Assembly (NCBI RefSeq): GCF_000513935.1
Contig: NZ_AZUY01000003.1
Location: 167,466 to 231,465 of the forward strand
Direction of reading: 5' to 3'
DNA: 64,000 bases
DNA from: Mesorhizobium sp. WSM3626
Lineage (GTDB): Bacteria; Pseudomonadota; Alphaproteobacteria; Rhizobiales; Rhizobiaceae
Shown here: positions 36,574 through 45,714 of the stretch, in pieces
Layout of the letters: each line of letters opens with the position of its first letter
Numbering within the stretch: the stretch's first letter is position 1
Made by a program: the position numbers and the translations under genes
The notes under the pieces: generated by a model
What the model saw: the letters and a program-made list of their open reading frames with translations, nothing else
Told to the model about the DNA's origin: nothing
Database searches by the model: none

Positions 36574-38559
36574 GTGGCAAAAGCATCGAAGGCGTCGGCC
36601 AAGGCGGTCTCGAAACCAGCGGCCGGTGGGCAAGGCAAAGCCGCAGCCGCGAAAGCGGCGGCCAAACCCGCCAAGAGCACCCCCACGGCGAAAGCAGCGG
36701 CCACCGCCAGTACCGGCAAGAAGCCGGCGACGAAAGCCGCATCGGCAAAGGCATCCGCGACCAAGGCCGGACCGGGCAAGGCCGGAACGACGAAGAGTTC
36801 GCCACCCGCGAAGGCTGTACCTGTATCGAAACCGGCGACCGCGGCCAGCCAGCGGCTGCCGAAGGCGCTCACCGAACTCGCCGCCGGCCTGCCGCAAAAG
36901 CCATGGCTCAACAGCTATCCCAAGAACATGCCGGCCGAGATCGGCGCCCTTCCCTACAGTTCCATCGGCGACTTCCTCGTTGGCGCCTGCAAGCAGTTCG
37001 CCGGTCAGCCGGCTTTCACCTGCATGGGCAAGTCCATCACCTACGCTGAACTCGAACGGCTATCGGCGGCCTTCGGTGCCTATCTGCAGTCCACCGGATT
37101 GCAGAAGGGGGCGCGCGTCGCCCTGATGATGCCGAACGTGCTGCAGTATCCCGTGGCGATGATGGCGGTCGCCCGCGCCGGCTTCACGGTGGTGAACGTC
37201 AATCCGCTCTACACGCCGCGCGAACTGGAGCATCAGCTCAAGGATTCCGGGGCGCAGGCCATCGTCATCCTCGAAAACTTCGCCAGCACCTTGCAGGCGG
37301 TCGTCGCCAGGACCTCGGTCAAGCATGTCATGGTCGCCGCCATGGGCGACCTGCTCGGCGGCCTGAAGGGCTCGATCGTCAATCTGGTCGTGCGCCGCGT
37401 CAAGAAAATGGTGCCGGCCTGGTCATTGCCCGGCCATGTCAAGTTCAATGCCGCCCTGAAGGCTGGCCGCGGCATGGCCTTCAAGCCGGCCACGGTGGCC
37501 GCCAGTGACGTCGCCTTCCTGCAATATACCGGCGGCACCACCGGAATCTCGAAAGGCGCGACCCTCTCGCACAGCAATGTGCTGGCCAATGTCGCGCAGA
37601 ATGCGCTGTGGCTGCAGGACGCCTACACCGTCAAGCCAAAGCCGGCGCATCTCAACCTCGTCTGCGCATTGCCGCTCTACCATATCTTCGCGCTGACGGT
37701 GAATGCGCTGATGGGCATGCAAATGGGCGGCCAGAACATACTGATCCCCAATCCGCGCGACATTCCCAGCTTCGTCAAGGAAATGGGCAAATATCCGATC
37801 CATATCTTTCCGGGCCTCAACACGCTGTTCAATGCGCTCTTGAACAATGAGGACTTCCGCAAGCTCGACTTCAGGCCGCTGCTGCTGACGCTGGGCGGCG
37901 GCATGGCGGTGCAGAAGGGCGTCGCCGAGCGCTGGAAGGCGCTGACCGGGTGCCCGATCAGCGAAGGCTACGGCCTTTCGGAGACCTCGCCGGTGGCGAC
38001 GGCCAACAAATTCAGTTCCGGCGACTTCACCGGCACCATCGGCCTGCCGCTGCCCTCGACCGAAATCACCATCCGCGACGACGACGGCAACAACGTGCCG
38101 CTCGGCGAGGTCGGCGAGATCTGCATCAGGGGACCGCAGGTGATGGCGGGTTACTGGAACCGGCCGGACGAGACCGCCAAGGTGATGACCGAGGACGGCT
38201 TCTTCAAATCGGGCGACATGGGCTTCATGGACGAACGCGGCTACACCAAGATCGTCGATCGCAAGAAGGACATGATCCTCGTTTCCGGCTTCAACGTCTA
38301 TCCGACCGAACTCGAGGAGGTCGTGGCGGCGCATCCCGGCGTGCTCGAAGTGGCGGCGATCGGCGTGCCGGACGAGCATTCGGGCGAAGTGCCGAAGCTG
38401 TTCATCGTCAAGAAGGATCCGGCCCTGACGGCCGAAGCCATCACCGCCTTTTGCCGTGAGAACCTGACCGGCTACAAGCGTCCCAGATACATCGAGTTCA
38501 GGACCGAATTGCCGAAGACGCCGGTCGGCAAGATCCTGCGGCGGGCTTTGCGCGAGTAG
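36574..38559 (+). CDS. fadD: Long-chain fatty acid-CoA ligase with lysine/alanine-rich N-terminal tail
   Basis: The 661-residue protein is an AMP-forming acyl-CoA ligase from about residue 100: TYAELERLSAAFGAYL, the P-loop YTGGTTGISKGATLSHSN, GYGLSETSPV, the FKSGDMGFMDERGYTKIVDRKKD hinge and the catalytic Lys in LPKTPVGKILRR. It activates fatty acids for beta-oxidation. Unusually, residues 1-95 are almost only Ala, Lys, Pro, Ser and Thr in AKAAAKPAKS-like repeats, like histone H1/AlgP/PhaF tails. A strong ribosome site GAGGAGGAA (36562-36570) right before GTG 36574 supports translation of the tail. Family members without a tail are about 560 residues. Confidence 0.9.
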   Translation: MAKASKASAKAVSKPAAGGQGKAAAAKAAAKPAKSTPTAKAAATASTGKKPATKAASAKASATKAGPGKAGTTKSSPPAKAVPVSKPATAASQRLPKALTELAAGLPQKPWLNSYPKNMPAEIGALPYSSIGDFLVGACKQFAGQPAFTCMGKSITYAELERLSAAFGAYLQSTGLQKGARVALMMPNVLQYPVAMMAVARAGFTVVNVNPLYTPRELEHQLKDSGAQAIVILENFASTLQAVVARTSVKHVMVAAMGDLLGGLKGSIVNLVVRRVKKMVPAWSLPGHVKFNAALKAGRGMAFKPATVAASDVAFLQYTGGTTGISKGATLSHSNVLANVAQNALWLQDAYTVKPKPAHLNLVCALPLYHIFALTVNALMGMQMGGQNILIPNPRDIPSFVKEMGKYPIHIFPGLNTLFNALLNNEDFRKLDFRPLLLTLGGGMAVQKGVAERWKALTGCPISEGYGLSETSPVATANKFSSGDFTGTIGLPLPSTEITIRDDDGNNVPLGEVGEICIRGPQVMAGYWNRPDETAKVMTEDGFFKSGDMGFMDERGYTKIVDRKKDMILVSGFNVYPTELEEVVAAHPGVLEVAAIGVPDEHSGEVPKLFIVKKDPALTAEAITAFCRENLTGYKRPRYIEFRTELPKTPVGKILRRALRE

Positions 38560-39311
38560 TGGGTGATAGGCCTGCCGACGGCGAGGCGCCGGACAACGGT
38601 TTGCCGGGCCGGCACCTCCGCCTCGACCCGGCAGCGTTCATCAAGGCGAATATGCGCCTTGTCCCGATACCGGCGCTTCCCGAAATCCAGCTGTACACCG
38701 CTCACCCGGGCAGCGGCCTGAGGCGCCTCGTCGACCCTGAAGAGCATCACGATGACACGCGGGAACCGCAGCCGCCCTACTGGGCCTATGCGTGGGCCGG
38801 CGGCGCCGTGCTGGCGCGCTATATCCTCGACAATCCGAAGATCGTGACGGGCCGCCGCGTGCTCGACCTCGGAGCCGGGTCCGGCATTGTCGGCATCGCC
38901 GCCGCGAAAGCCGGCGCGCGTGAGGTGATAGCCGCCGAGATCGACCGCAACGGCATTGCCGCGCTCGCGCTGAACGCAGCGGCCAACGACGTCACGATCA
39001 CGATAATGGGCAACGACATCACCACGGGGCCGCCGCCCGCCGCGGACCTGGTGCTCGCCGGCGACGTGTTCTACGGGCAGGAAGTCGCCTTGGGGGTGAT
39101 GCCTTTCCTCGACCGCTGCCTCGCCGCCGGCATCGAGATCCTCGTCGGCGATCCAGGCCGAGCCTATCTGCCGCGGTCGCGGCTGCGGCTGCTTGCCGAA
39201 TACAAGGTGCCGGATTTCGGCGAGGCGAAAGACGCCACGCTGAAGCCGAGTGGTGTCTTTCGCCTCGGGACCGAACAGTCCCTCGTCTTGGCGATCAGGC
39301 CGTCTCCTTGA
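38559..39311 (+). CDS. Class I SAM-dependent methyltransferase (ETF-beta lysine / PrmA-like)
   Basis: The 250-residue protein has a substrate-side motif PPYWAYAWAGGAVLARYIL before the SAM motif VLDLGAGSGIVGIAAAKAGA (about residues 107-126), then AAEIDRNGIAALALNAAAN and DLVLAGDVFY. This is the pattern of electron-transfer-flavoprotein beta-subunit lysine methyltransferases and L11-methyltransferase-like proteins. Its GTG overlaps the ligase stop by one base, and a link with fatty-acid oxidation would fit an ETF target (inference). Its 3' end overlaps the convergent HAD gene by 17 bp. Confidence 0.8.
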   Translation: MGDRPADGEAPDNGLPGRHLRLDPAAFIKANMRLVPIPALPEIQLYTAHPGSGLRRLVDPEEHHDDTREPQPPYWAYAWAGGAVLARYILDNPKIVTGRRVLDLGAGSGIVGIAAAKAGAREVIAAEIDRNGIAALALNAAANDVTITIMGNDITTGPPPAADLVLAGDVFYGQEVALGVMPFLDRCLAAGIEILVGDPGRAYLPRSRLRLLAEYKVPDFGEAKDATLKPSGVFRLGTEQSLVLAIRPSP

Positions 39312-40026
39312 CCCGCGCCGACAGGAGATCCGGCAGGTCGGCAACCGAATCGAGGATGACGTCGGCGATCTCGGCCAGCGATTCGCGGGTGCCGGTGCCG
39401 GAAAGCACGCCGACCGCGAGGCCGCAGCCGCCGGCACGCGCCATTTCGAGATCGTGCCTGTTATCACCGACCATGGCGATCTCCGCCGGCTTCAGCCCGG
39501 TAAGATCGCAAAAGGCCTGGATGGTGTCGGGGGCTGGCTTGGGGTTCGCCACCGCATCATAACCATAGGCGGCATCGAACAGTTGCGCGACGCCCAGCGT
39601 GACCAAGGTCTTCTCCGCGCCGCTGGTCGAATCGTTGGTGGCGACGCCAAGCCGGTAGGATCGCTTGTGCAGCAGAGCCAGCGTGTCGACGATATCGGGC
39701 AGCGCCACCGCCATCGCCGAGCCCTGCACCGAAGTGATCTCGTTGAAGCGGGCGACGGCCAGCATCTGGTCCTCGTTGGATAGGCGCGGAAACCACAGTT
39801 CGACGACGTCGAGATTGGTGCCGGAGGCAAAGATGGAGTCGGGTTTGAAGCGCCGGTTGGCGAAATCGAAACCGGCGGCCGCCAGCAGCCTGTCGGCCTT
39901 CCAGCGGTCGCCCTCGGCTGCGTCCATGGCCATGAAATCGGCAACGCCGAGCCAGGTCGCGTTGAAATCGACAAGTGTACCGTCCTTGTCGAACAATATG
40001 CCCTTGATGTCTGCCAAACTTTTCAC
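39295..40026 (-). CDS. HAD family hydrolase (phosphoglycolate phosphatase-like)
   Basis: The 243-residue HAD hydrolase has motif [17 protein letters not shown], a cap domain, motif [11 protein letters not shown], a lysine in [12 protein letters not shown] and the motif IV acid in [15 protein letters not shown]. Such enzymes dephosphorylate small sugar phosphates or phosphoglycolate. GTG 40026 overlaps the pgi stop (GTGA), so the two are co-translated, which may hint at a sugar-phosphate substrate. A longer frame to 40158 lies inside pgi. Confidence 0.85.
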   Translation of the reverse strand: MKSLADIKGILFDKDGTLVDFNATWLGVADFMAMDAAEGDRWKADRLLAAAGFDFANRRFKPDSIFASGTNLDVVELWFPRLSNEDQMLAVARFNEITSVQGSAMAVALPDIVDTLALLHKRSYRLGVATNDSTSGAEKTLVTLGVAQLFDAAYGYDAVANPKPAPDTIQAFCDLTGLKPAEIAMVGDNRHDLEMARAGGCGLAVGVLSGTGTRESLAEIADVILDSVADLPDLLSARVKETA

Positions 40027-41666
40027 TCCGAACCACGCAATTGGTGGATGTATCCCACAAGGCCAGCGGTCGACGCGTCGCGCTTGGCGGCACTTTCCTT
40101 GCCTTCCACGACAGGCAGGAGGCCGGTGGCCAGTTCCTTGCCGAGTTCGACGCCCCACTGGTCGAAAGAGTTGATGTTGAACAGCGTTCCCTCGACGAAG
40201 ACGCGGTGCTCGTAGAGCGCGATCAGCCGGCCAAAGGTGCGCGGGTCGAGCTTGCGGTAGAGGATGGTCACCGAAGGCCGGTTGCCGGAAAAGACGCGGT
40301 GTGGCGCGATACGGTCGACGTCCGCCGGCTTCATGCCCTTGGCCAGCATCTGCGCGCGCGCCTCTTGTAGCGTACGGCCCTTCATCAAGGCTTCCGACTG
40401 CGCCAGGCAGTTGGCGAGCAGCAGGTCATGCTGGTGTTTGAGATCGGGCTCATGGCCGACGGCGGCGGCGAGGAACTCGACAGGGATCAAATCGGTGCCC
40501 TGGTGCAGCAGCTGGAAAAAGGCGTGCTGACCGTTGGTGCCTGGCTCCCCCCACACCAGCGGCCCGGTCGGCGTCGTCACCGGCGTGCCGTCGAGGGTGA
40601 CGCTCTTGCCGTTCGATTCCATATCGAGCTGCTGCAGATAGGCCGGCAGCCTGGACAGGCGCTGGTCATAAGGGATGACCGCGCGGGCCGGATAGCCGCA
40701 GATCACGCGGTGCCACCAGCCGACAAGCCCCAGGAGCGCCGGCAGGTTCTTCTGGAGCGGCGCGGAACGGAAATGCTCGTCCATCTCGTGCGCACCGTCG
40801 AGGAAGGCGCGGAAATTGCGCGGGCCGATGGCGATCATGACCGGAAGGCCGATCGCGCCCCATAGCGAATAGCGGCCGCCGACCCAGTCCCAGAAGCCGA
40901 AGACGCGATCCTGCTCGATGCCGAACCTGGCCACCAGGTCGAGCGCGGTCGAGACGGCGGCGAAATGCTTGCCCACGGCCTCCTTGCCCAAAGCCTTCTC
41001 GATCCATTGCCGCGCGGTCTGCGCATTGGTCATCGTCTCGACCGTGGTGAAGGTCTTGGAGGCGATGATGAACAGCGTGGTTTCGGCGGACAATCCCTTC
41101 AGCGTGTCGTGGATATGAGCGCCGTCGATGTTGGAGACATAATGCGCGTGCGGGCCGTCATGATAGGGGGCGAGCGCCAGGGTCGCCATGGCCGGACCAA
41201 GGTCCGAGCCGCCGATGCCGATATTGACGATGTCGGTGATCTTCTTGCCGGTGGCGCCTGTCGCCTTGCCGGAGCGGACGGCATCGGCGAAGGCGCCCAT
41301 GGCGTCGAGCACGGAAATGACATCCGCCTTGACGTCCTGGCCGTCGACCGTGACACCCTTGCCGCTGAGGTTTCGCAGTGCCGTGTGCAGAACGGCGCGG
41401 TCTTCGGTGACGTTGATCTTCTTGCCGGCGAACATGGCGGCGCGGCGGCCTTCGAGATCGGCGGCGGCGGCGAGCTTTTCCAGGATATCCATAGTCGCCG
41501 CGTCGACGGCGCATTTCGACCAGTCGAGCAGGAGGTCGCCATCGGTAGCGGAGAATGTCTTGAAGCGCTGCGGATCGGCGGCGAAGACCTGGCGCATGTC
41601 GCCAGGTGCGGCGGCGCGATGATCGCGCAGGGCGGCAAGCTGTTTCTGGAAGGCTGACTGATCCAC
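40023..41666 (-). CDS. pgi: Glucose-6-phosphate isomerase
   Basis: The 547-residue protein is the classical [100 protein letters not shown] and the final [13 protein letters not shown]. It interconverts glucose-6-phosphate and fructose-6-phosphate in the cytoplasm. I prefer GTG 41666 (AGGAGT about 8 bases upstream) over ATG 41699, which lacks a ribosome site and would add 11 residues. Confidence 0.95.
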   Translation of the reverse strand: MDQSAFQKQLAALRDHRAAAPGDMRQVFAADPQRFKTFSATDGDLLLDWSKCAVDAATMDILEKLAAAADLEGRRAAMFAGKKINVTEDRAVLHTALRNLSGKGVTVDGQDVKADVISVLDAMGAFADAVRSGKATGATGKKITDIVNIGIGGSDLGPAMATLALAPYHDGPHAHYVSNIDGAHIHDTLKGLSAETTLFIIASKTFTTVETMTNAQTARQWIEKALGKEAVGKHFAAVSTALDLVARFGIEQDRVFGFWDWVGGRYSLWGAIGLPVMIAIGPRNFRAFLDGAHEMDEHFRSAPLQKNLPALLGLVGWWHRVICGYPARAVIPYDQRLSRLPAYLQQLDMESNGKSVTLDGTPVTTPTGPLVWGEPGTNGQHAFFQLLHQGTDLIPVEFLAAAVGHEPDLKHQHDLLLANCLAQSEALMKGRTLQEARAQMLAKGMKPADVDRIAPHRVFSGNRPSVTILYRKLDPRTFGRLIALYEHRVFVEGTLFNINSFDQWGVELGKELATGLLPVVEGKESAAKRDASTAGLVGYIHQLRGSE

Positions 41667-41980
41667 TGGCGGGGACTCCTGGCGTTTTAGACGCACCATA
41701 TCAGACCGGATGTTTCCGGCGCGTGTCGTCGCGCCGAAACTATTGAGCCGAATTCCATGCGGTCAATACGCGGCGATGACGCAGCGCATCACGATGCCAT
41801 GACACAATGTATCAGCAGGGATCGAGCAGCGAGGCGCCAGCGTCCTGTGTTTCAGGCCCGAAGGATCACTGGCATAAATCCCAAAGATCAGAAAAATTGA
41901 TTGGCGCAACCCCTTGTGCCACGGTTACGTTCGGCTGGTCCAGCCAAGCAAAAAAAGCTGGCCATCGAGGAACATCTTCC

Positions 41981-43474
41981 ATGCCACAGAGAAACGACAC
42001 GGCGATATGGTCCGGCCTGTTCCGGATTTCGGCTGAATCCGGCCAGACCCTGCAGGCGCAGATCCGCCAAGCCATCGTGGCCGCCATTCTCGACCGCCAG
42101 ATCGCCGCTTCGATGCCACTTCCTTCCTGCCGCATCCTGGCCGAAAAACTCGGCGTGGCGCGCGGAACGGTGGTGCTGGCCTTCCAGCAGCTCGTCGACC
42201 AGGGTTTCCTGGTGGCGCGCGAGCGGCGCGGCCATTTCGTCAATCCGGACGTGCTGGCGACACCGGCCAAGCCGCACCAGAAGGCGCCCGACCAAGCCAA
42301 TGAGATCGACTGGAAGGCACGCCGGCAGATCGCCGCCAGCGACATGCCGCCGCCGGCCAAGCACGAGAACTGGATCAAGTCGTCCTACCCCTTCGTCTAC
42401 GGCCAGTTCGACCCGGCGCTGTTCCCGACCGCCGAGTGGCGCGAGTGCAACCGCATGGCGCTGGCCGTACTGGAGATCCGCAACTGGGCGTCCGACATGG
42501 TCGACCGCGACGATCCGCTGCTGATCGAGCAAATCCAGGCCCGGCTGCTGCCCAGGCGCGGCATTTTCGCCAATCCCGACGAGATCATCGTCACGCTGGG
42601 CGCCCAGAACGCGCTCTATATGCTCGCTTCGCTCTTGATGACCAAGGGCTCGAAAGTGGCGATGGAGGATCCGGGCTACCCTGACGCGCGCTCGATCTTC
42701 CGGCTCGCGGGCGCCGATATCGAGCCGGTGCCGGTGGACCAGTCCGGCATCGTAACCTCTTCTATTCCCAATGATTCCGGGTTCGTGTTTGTCACGCCGA
42801 GCCATCATTGCCCGACCATGGTGCCGTTGTCGGCGGAGCGGCGGCAGGATCTTCTGGCGCGCGCCAACCGGCACAACCAGATCATCATCGAGGACGGCTA
42901 TGACAGCCAGCTTCTCGACGAGGCGCCGCAGCAGGCGCTGAAGAGCCTCGACCGCTCCGGCCGCGTCGTTTATGTCGGCTCGATGTCGAAGACGCTGGCC
43001 CCCGGTCTGCGGCTTGGCTACATCGTGGCCTCGGCTGGACTAATCGCCGAACTCAGGGCCCTGCGCCGCTTCATGCTGCGCCATCCGCCGGCGAACAACC
43101 AGCGCGCCGTGGCGCTGTTCCTGTCGCTCGGCCATCACGAAGCGCTGGTGCGGCGGCTGTCGAGCGCCTTCGACGAGCGGCGCAAGCGTCTGGTCCATGC
43201 GATTTCCGCCTTCCTGCCGGAGTGGCGCTCGACGGATTCGGCCGGCGGCACATCGCTTTGGCTGGAGGGGCCACGCGGCACCGATTCGCGCGGTTTGGCC
43301 GAGGCCGCCGCCTCGCGCAGCGTCATCATCGAGCCGGGCGACCGGTTCTTCGATCGCACCGAAAAGCCTTCGCGTTTCATGCGGTTGGGCATTTCCTCGA
43401 TCGCGCTGCAGCACATCGAGCCCGGCATCCGGGAACTGGCCACCGCCGCCGGCCGCAGGCCCGCAGCCGCCTGA
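41981..43474 (+). CDS. MocR/PdxR-type GntR regulator with aminotransferase domain
   Basis: The 497-residue protein has an N-terminal winged helix (QIRQAIVAAILDRQIAASMPLPSCRILAEKLGVARGTVVLAFQQL, residues 28-72). It also has a fold-type I aminotransferase-like domain with EIIVTLGAQNALYMLASLLM, MEDPGYPDARSIFRLAGA, IIEDGYDSQL and the PLP lysine in YVGSMSKTLAPGLRLGY. MocR regulators respond to PLP-amine ligands and usually control a neighbouring gene. The next gene is an MttB-family methyltransferase, a likely target. The start at 41981 follows GAGGAA. The 281-bp region upstream shows no gene. Confidence 0.9.
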   Translation: MPQRNDTAIWSGLFRISAESGQTLQAQIRQAIVAAILDRQIAASMPLPSCRILAEKLGVARGTVVLAFQQLVDQGFLVARERRGHFVNPDVLATPAKPHQKAPDQANEIDWKARRQIAASDMPPPAKHENWIKSSYPFVYGQFDPALFPTAEWRECNRMALAVLEIRNWASDMVDRDDPLLIEQIQARLLPRRGIFANPDEIIVTLGAQNALYMLASLLMTKGSKVAMEDPGYPDARSIFRLAGADIEPVPVDQSGIVTSSIPNDSGFVFVTPSHHCPTMVPLSAERRQDLLARANRHNQIIIEDGYDSQLLDEAPQQALKSLDRSGRVVYVGSMSKTLAPGLRLGYIVASAGLIAELRALRRFMLRHPPANNQRAVALFLSLGHHEALVRRLSSAFDERRKRLVHAISAFLPEWRSTDSAGGTSLWLEGPRGTDSRGLAEAAASRSVIIEPGDRFFDRTEKPSRFMRLGISSIALQHIEPGIRELATAAGRRPAAA

Positions 43475-43485
43475 TTCCACTGACC

Positions 43486-43515
43486 GGAGCCGCGCAATCG
43501 CGGCTTCGGCTCCTT
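43486..43515 (+). terminator. Hairpin after the MocR gene
   Basis: AGCCGCG-CAAT-CGCGGCT forms a 7-bp stem. An alternative pairing GGAGCCG with CGGCTCC ends in CTTTAG. It is a weak terminator or a two-state hairpin in the 180-bp gap before the methyltransferase gene. Confidence 0.45.
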
Positions 43516-43654
43516 TAGCTCTGGCATATGCAACCGGACCGGCTGGCTCATAGGCTGTGCCAATGCCGGCGGCATAGTCGTGGCACAAAGGGGAAGAAGC
43601 AGCCGATGGTGGACCAACCGCCGCGCTGTTTCTCGTGAAAGGTGGAGTGCTTCG

Positions 43655-45244
43655 ATGTCTGTGGTTCTTGAAAAGCAGGAAGCGGCAGCGGATCAACGCT
43701 CGCGCCGCTCCGGCGGACGCGAAGCGCGCCGCGCGATGCGGGCAGCGCCATTGGCCGACGACATCAAACCGGTGCGCGCCGGGCTCGAGGGTGGCAGTTA
43801 CGGACCACTCAAGGGCAATGATCGCGAGCGCATCCACGAAGCGGTGCTGATGCTCCTGGAGACAGTCGGCTTCGCCAACGCCATCCCCTCCTGCATCGAG
43901 GCGCTGACCCAGGCCGGCGCCACCTATGGCGACGATGGCCGCATCCGGTTCCCGCGCTCGCTGGTGCTCGAGACGATCAAGAAGGCGGCACGGAATTTCA
44001 CCTTGCACGGCCAGGATCCCAAACACGACATGGTGATCCAGGGCAAGCGCGTGCACTACGGAACGGCCGGCGCCGCGGTTCATCTGGTGGACGTCGAGAA
44101 GCGCGAATACCGCGAGTCGCTGCTGCAGGACATCTATGACGCCGCCCGCATCGTCGAAGGGCTCGACAACATCCATTTCTTCCAGCGGCCGATGGTGCCG
44201 CGCGACATTCCCGATCCGCTCGAAATGGATTTCAACACGCTCTACGCCTGCGTGATGGGCACGTCCAAGCATGTCGGCACCTCGTTTACGGTGCGCGAGA
44301 ACGTGCAACCGGCGCTCGAAATGCTCTATGCCATTGCCGGCGGCGAAGAGAATTTCCGCGCCCGGCCGTTCGTGTCGAACTCGAACTGCTTCGTCGTGCC
44401 GCCGATGAAATTCGCCGAGGACGCCTGCGGCGTGCTTGAGGCCTGCGTCGAGGGCGGCATTCCGATCCTGCTTTTGTCGGCGGGACAGGCCGGAGCCACG
44501 GCACCGGCGGCGATTGCCGGCGCCGTGGTCCAAGCGGTCGCCGAAGTGCTGGCTGGCCTGGTCTATGTCAACGCCATCAAACCAGGGCATCCGGCGATCT
44601 TCGGCACCTGGCCGTTCGTGTCGGATCTGCGCACAGGCGCCATGTCGGGCGGCTCCGCCGAGCAGGCCGTGCTGACCGCGGCCTGCGCCCAGATGGCGCA
44701 ATTCTACGATTTGCCGGGCGGTTCCGCCGCCGGCATGACGGATTCGAAACTGCCCGACATCCAGTCCGGCTATGAAAAGGGCATCACCGACGTGATGGCG
44801 GGCCTTGCCGGGCTCAACCTGGTCTACGAATCGGCCGGCATGCACGCCTCGCTGCTCGGCTTCTGCCTGGAAAGCCTGATCATCGACAACGACATGCTCG
44901 GCCATTGCCTGCGCTGCGTGCGCGGCATCGAGGTGACCGACGAAGCGCTGTCGATCGACACCATCGCCGATGTCTGCCTGAAAGGCCCGGGGCACTATCT
45001 CGGCAACGAGCAGACGCTGCGCCTGATGCAGACGGAATATTTCTATCCTGCCGTCGGCGATCGCTTTTCGCCGAAGGAGTGGAACGAGAAGGGTCGGCCC
45101 GACATCCTGCAACGCGCGGTCATCGAGAAGAAGCGTGTCCTTGCCGAGCGCTTTCCGCGCCATGTGCCGAAGCTGCTCGATGACAAATTACGCGCCCGCT
45201 TCGGCGACATGATCAAGCTGCCGCGCGGCGGCATGGGCGGCTGA
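43655..45244 (+). CDS. Trimethylamine methyltransferase (MttB) superfamily protein, non-pyrrolysine type
   Basis: The 529-residue protein belongs to the MttB superfamily: IHEAVLMLLETVGF, RNFTLHGQDPKHDMVIQGKRVHYGTAGAAVHLVD, EGGIPILLLSAGQAGATAPAAIAG and HLGNEQTLRLMQTEYFYPAVGDR-like end motifs. There is no in-frame TAG, so it lacks pyrrolysine. Such members demethylate betaines or related quaternary amines and pass the methyl group to a corrinoid protein, or have other roles. No corrinoid protein or methyl acceptor gene lies beside it. ATG 43655 follows GGTGGAG. The first 45 residues are a charged extension rich in Arg. Confidence 0.87.
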   Translation: MSVVLEKQEAAADQRSRRSGGREARRAMRAAPLADDIKPVRAGLEGGSYGPLKGNDRERIHEAVLMLLETVGFANAIPSCIEALTQAGATYGDDGRIRFPRSLVLETIKKAARNFTLHGQDPKHDMVIQGKRVHYGTAGAAVHLVDVEKREYRESLLQDIYDAARIVEGLDNIHFFQRPMVPRDIPDPLEMDFNTLYACVMGTSKHVGTSFTVRENVQPALEMLYAIAGGEENFRARPFVSNSNCFVVPPMKFAEDACGVLEACVEGGIPILLLSAGQAGATAPAAIAGAVVQAVAEVLAGLVYVNAIKPGHPAIFGTWPFVSDLRTGAMSGGSAEQAVLTAACAQMAQFYDLPGGSAAGMTDSKLPDIQSGYEKGITDVMAGLAGLNLVYESAGMHASLLGFCLESLIIDNDMLGHCLRCVRGIEVTDEALSIDTIADVCLKGPGHYLGNEQTLRLMQTEYFYPAVGDRFSPKEWNEKGRPDILQRAVIEKKRVLAERFPRHVPKLLDDKLRARFGDMIKLPRGGMGG

Positions 45245-45250
45245 GCGCAG

Positions 45251-45649
45251 CTATTCGGCTGCGAGCCCATAGCGCTCGACGACCTCGGCGTTGATCAGCT
45301 TGGCGTGCAGCGCCATCAGCACGATCCGCGCATCGAAGCTGTCGCCGGTTTCAAGAGCCGCCTCGATCCGGCGCTCCGCGTCAAGCCGCTGCAGCGGACC
45401 TTGCGCACGCTCGAAGGTCTCCGGTCCGGCGATGCAATAGCCGAACAGGTTCGCCACCTGTGGATAGGCTTGGGGCGGTGGCTCCTCGGGCCAGTGATCC
45501 TTCATCAGATTGACGATGGTGAGTTTCACCCCTTCCGGCACAAGGGCGGGATGCAGGTCGGCGCCCCGCAAGGCGGCGTCGAGTTGCCGCAAATCACCCG
45601 AGCGGCCGAACAGACCGAGAAAGCCGAGGGAAGAGCGTCGTCCCGCCAT
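45251..45649 (-). CDS. Conserved-looking small hypothetical protein
   Basis: The 132-residue protein is not recognised. It starts MAGRRSSLGFLGLFGRSG and has a hydrophilic, mostly helical body (LRQLDAALRGADLHPALVPEGVKLTIVNLMKDHW, cut here for length), with no signal peptide or membrane span. The codon use matches its neighbours, the third position is GC-rich, and its end fits 6 bp from the convergent methyltransferase gene, so I believe it is real. The longer open frame up to 46060 is antisense-like sequence inside chrA and should be ignored. Confidence 0.65.
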   Translation of the reverse strand: MAGRRSSLGFLGLFGRSGDLRQLDAALRGADLHPALVPEGVKLTIVNLMKDHWPEEPPPQAYPQVANLFGYCIAGPETFERAQGPLQRLDAERRIEAALETGDSFDARIVLMALHAKLINAEVVERYGLAAE

Positions 45650-45714
45650 TGATGGTCCAATCCGTTTTCCACCAGTTAGGTGGTTCGGAAGCGGAATACA
45701 AACGAACCGGAAAT

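Noticed and set aside
43040..45163. Minus-strand frame of 707 codons opposite the MocR and MttB genes
   Set aside because: Antisense to conserved MttB and MocR domains, with no family features.
43655..45244. Pyrrolysine-encoding TAG in the MttB-family gene
   Set aside because: The frame is uninterrupted; this is the non-pyrrolysine branch.
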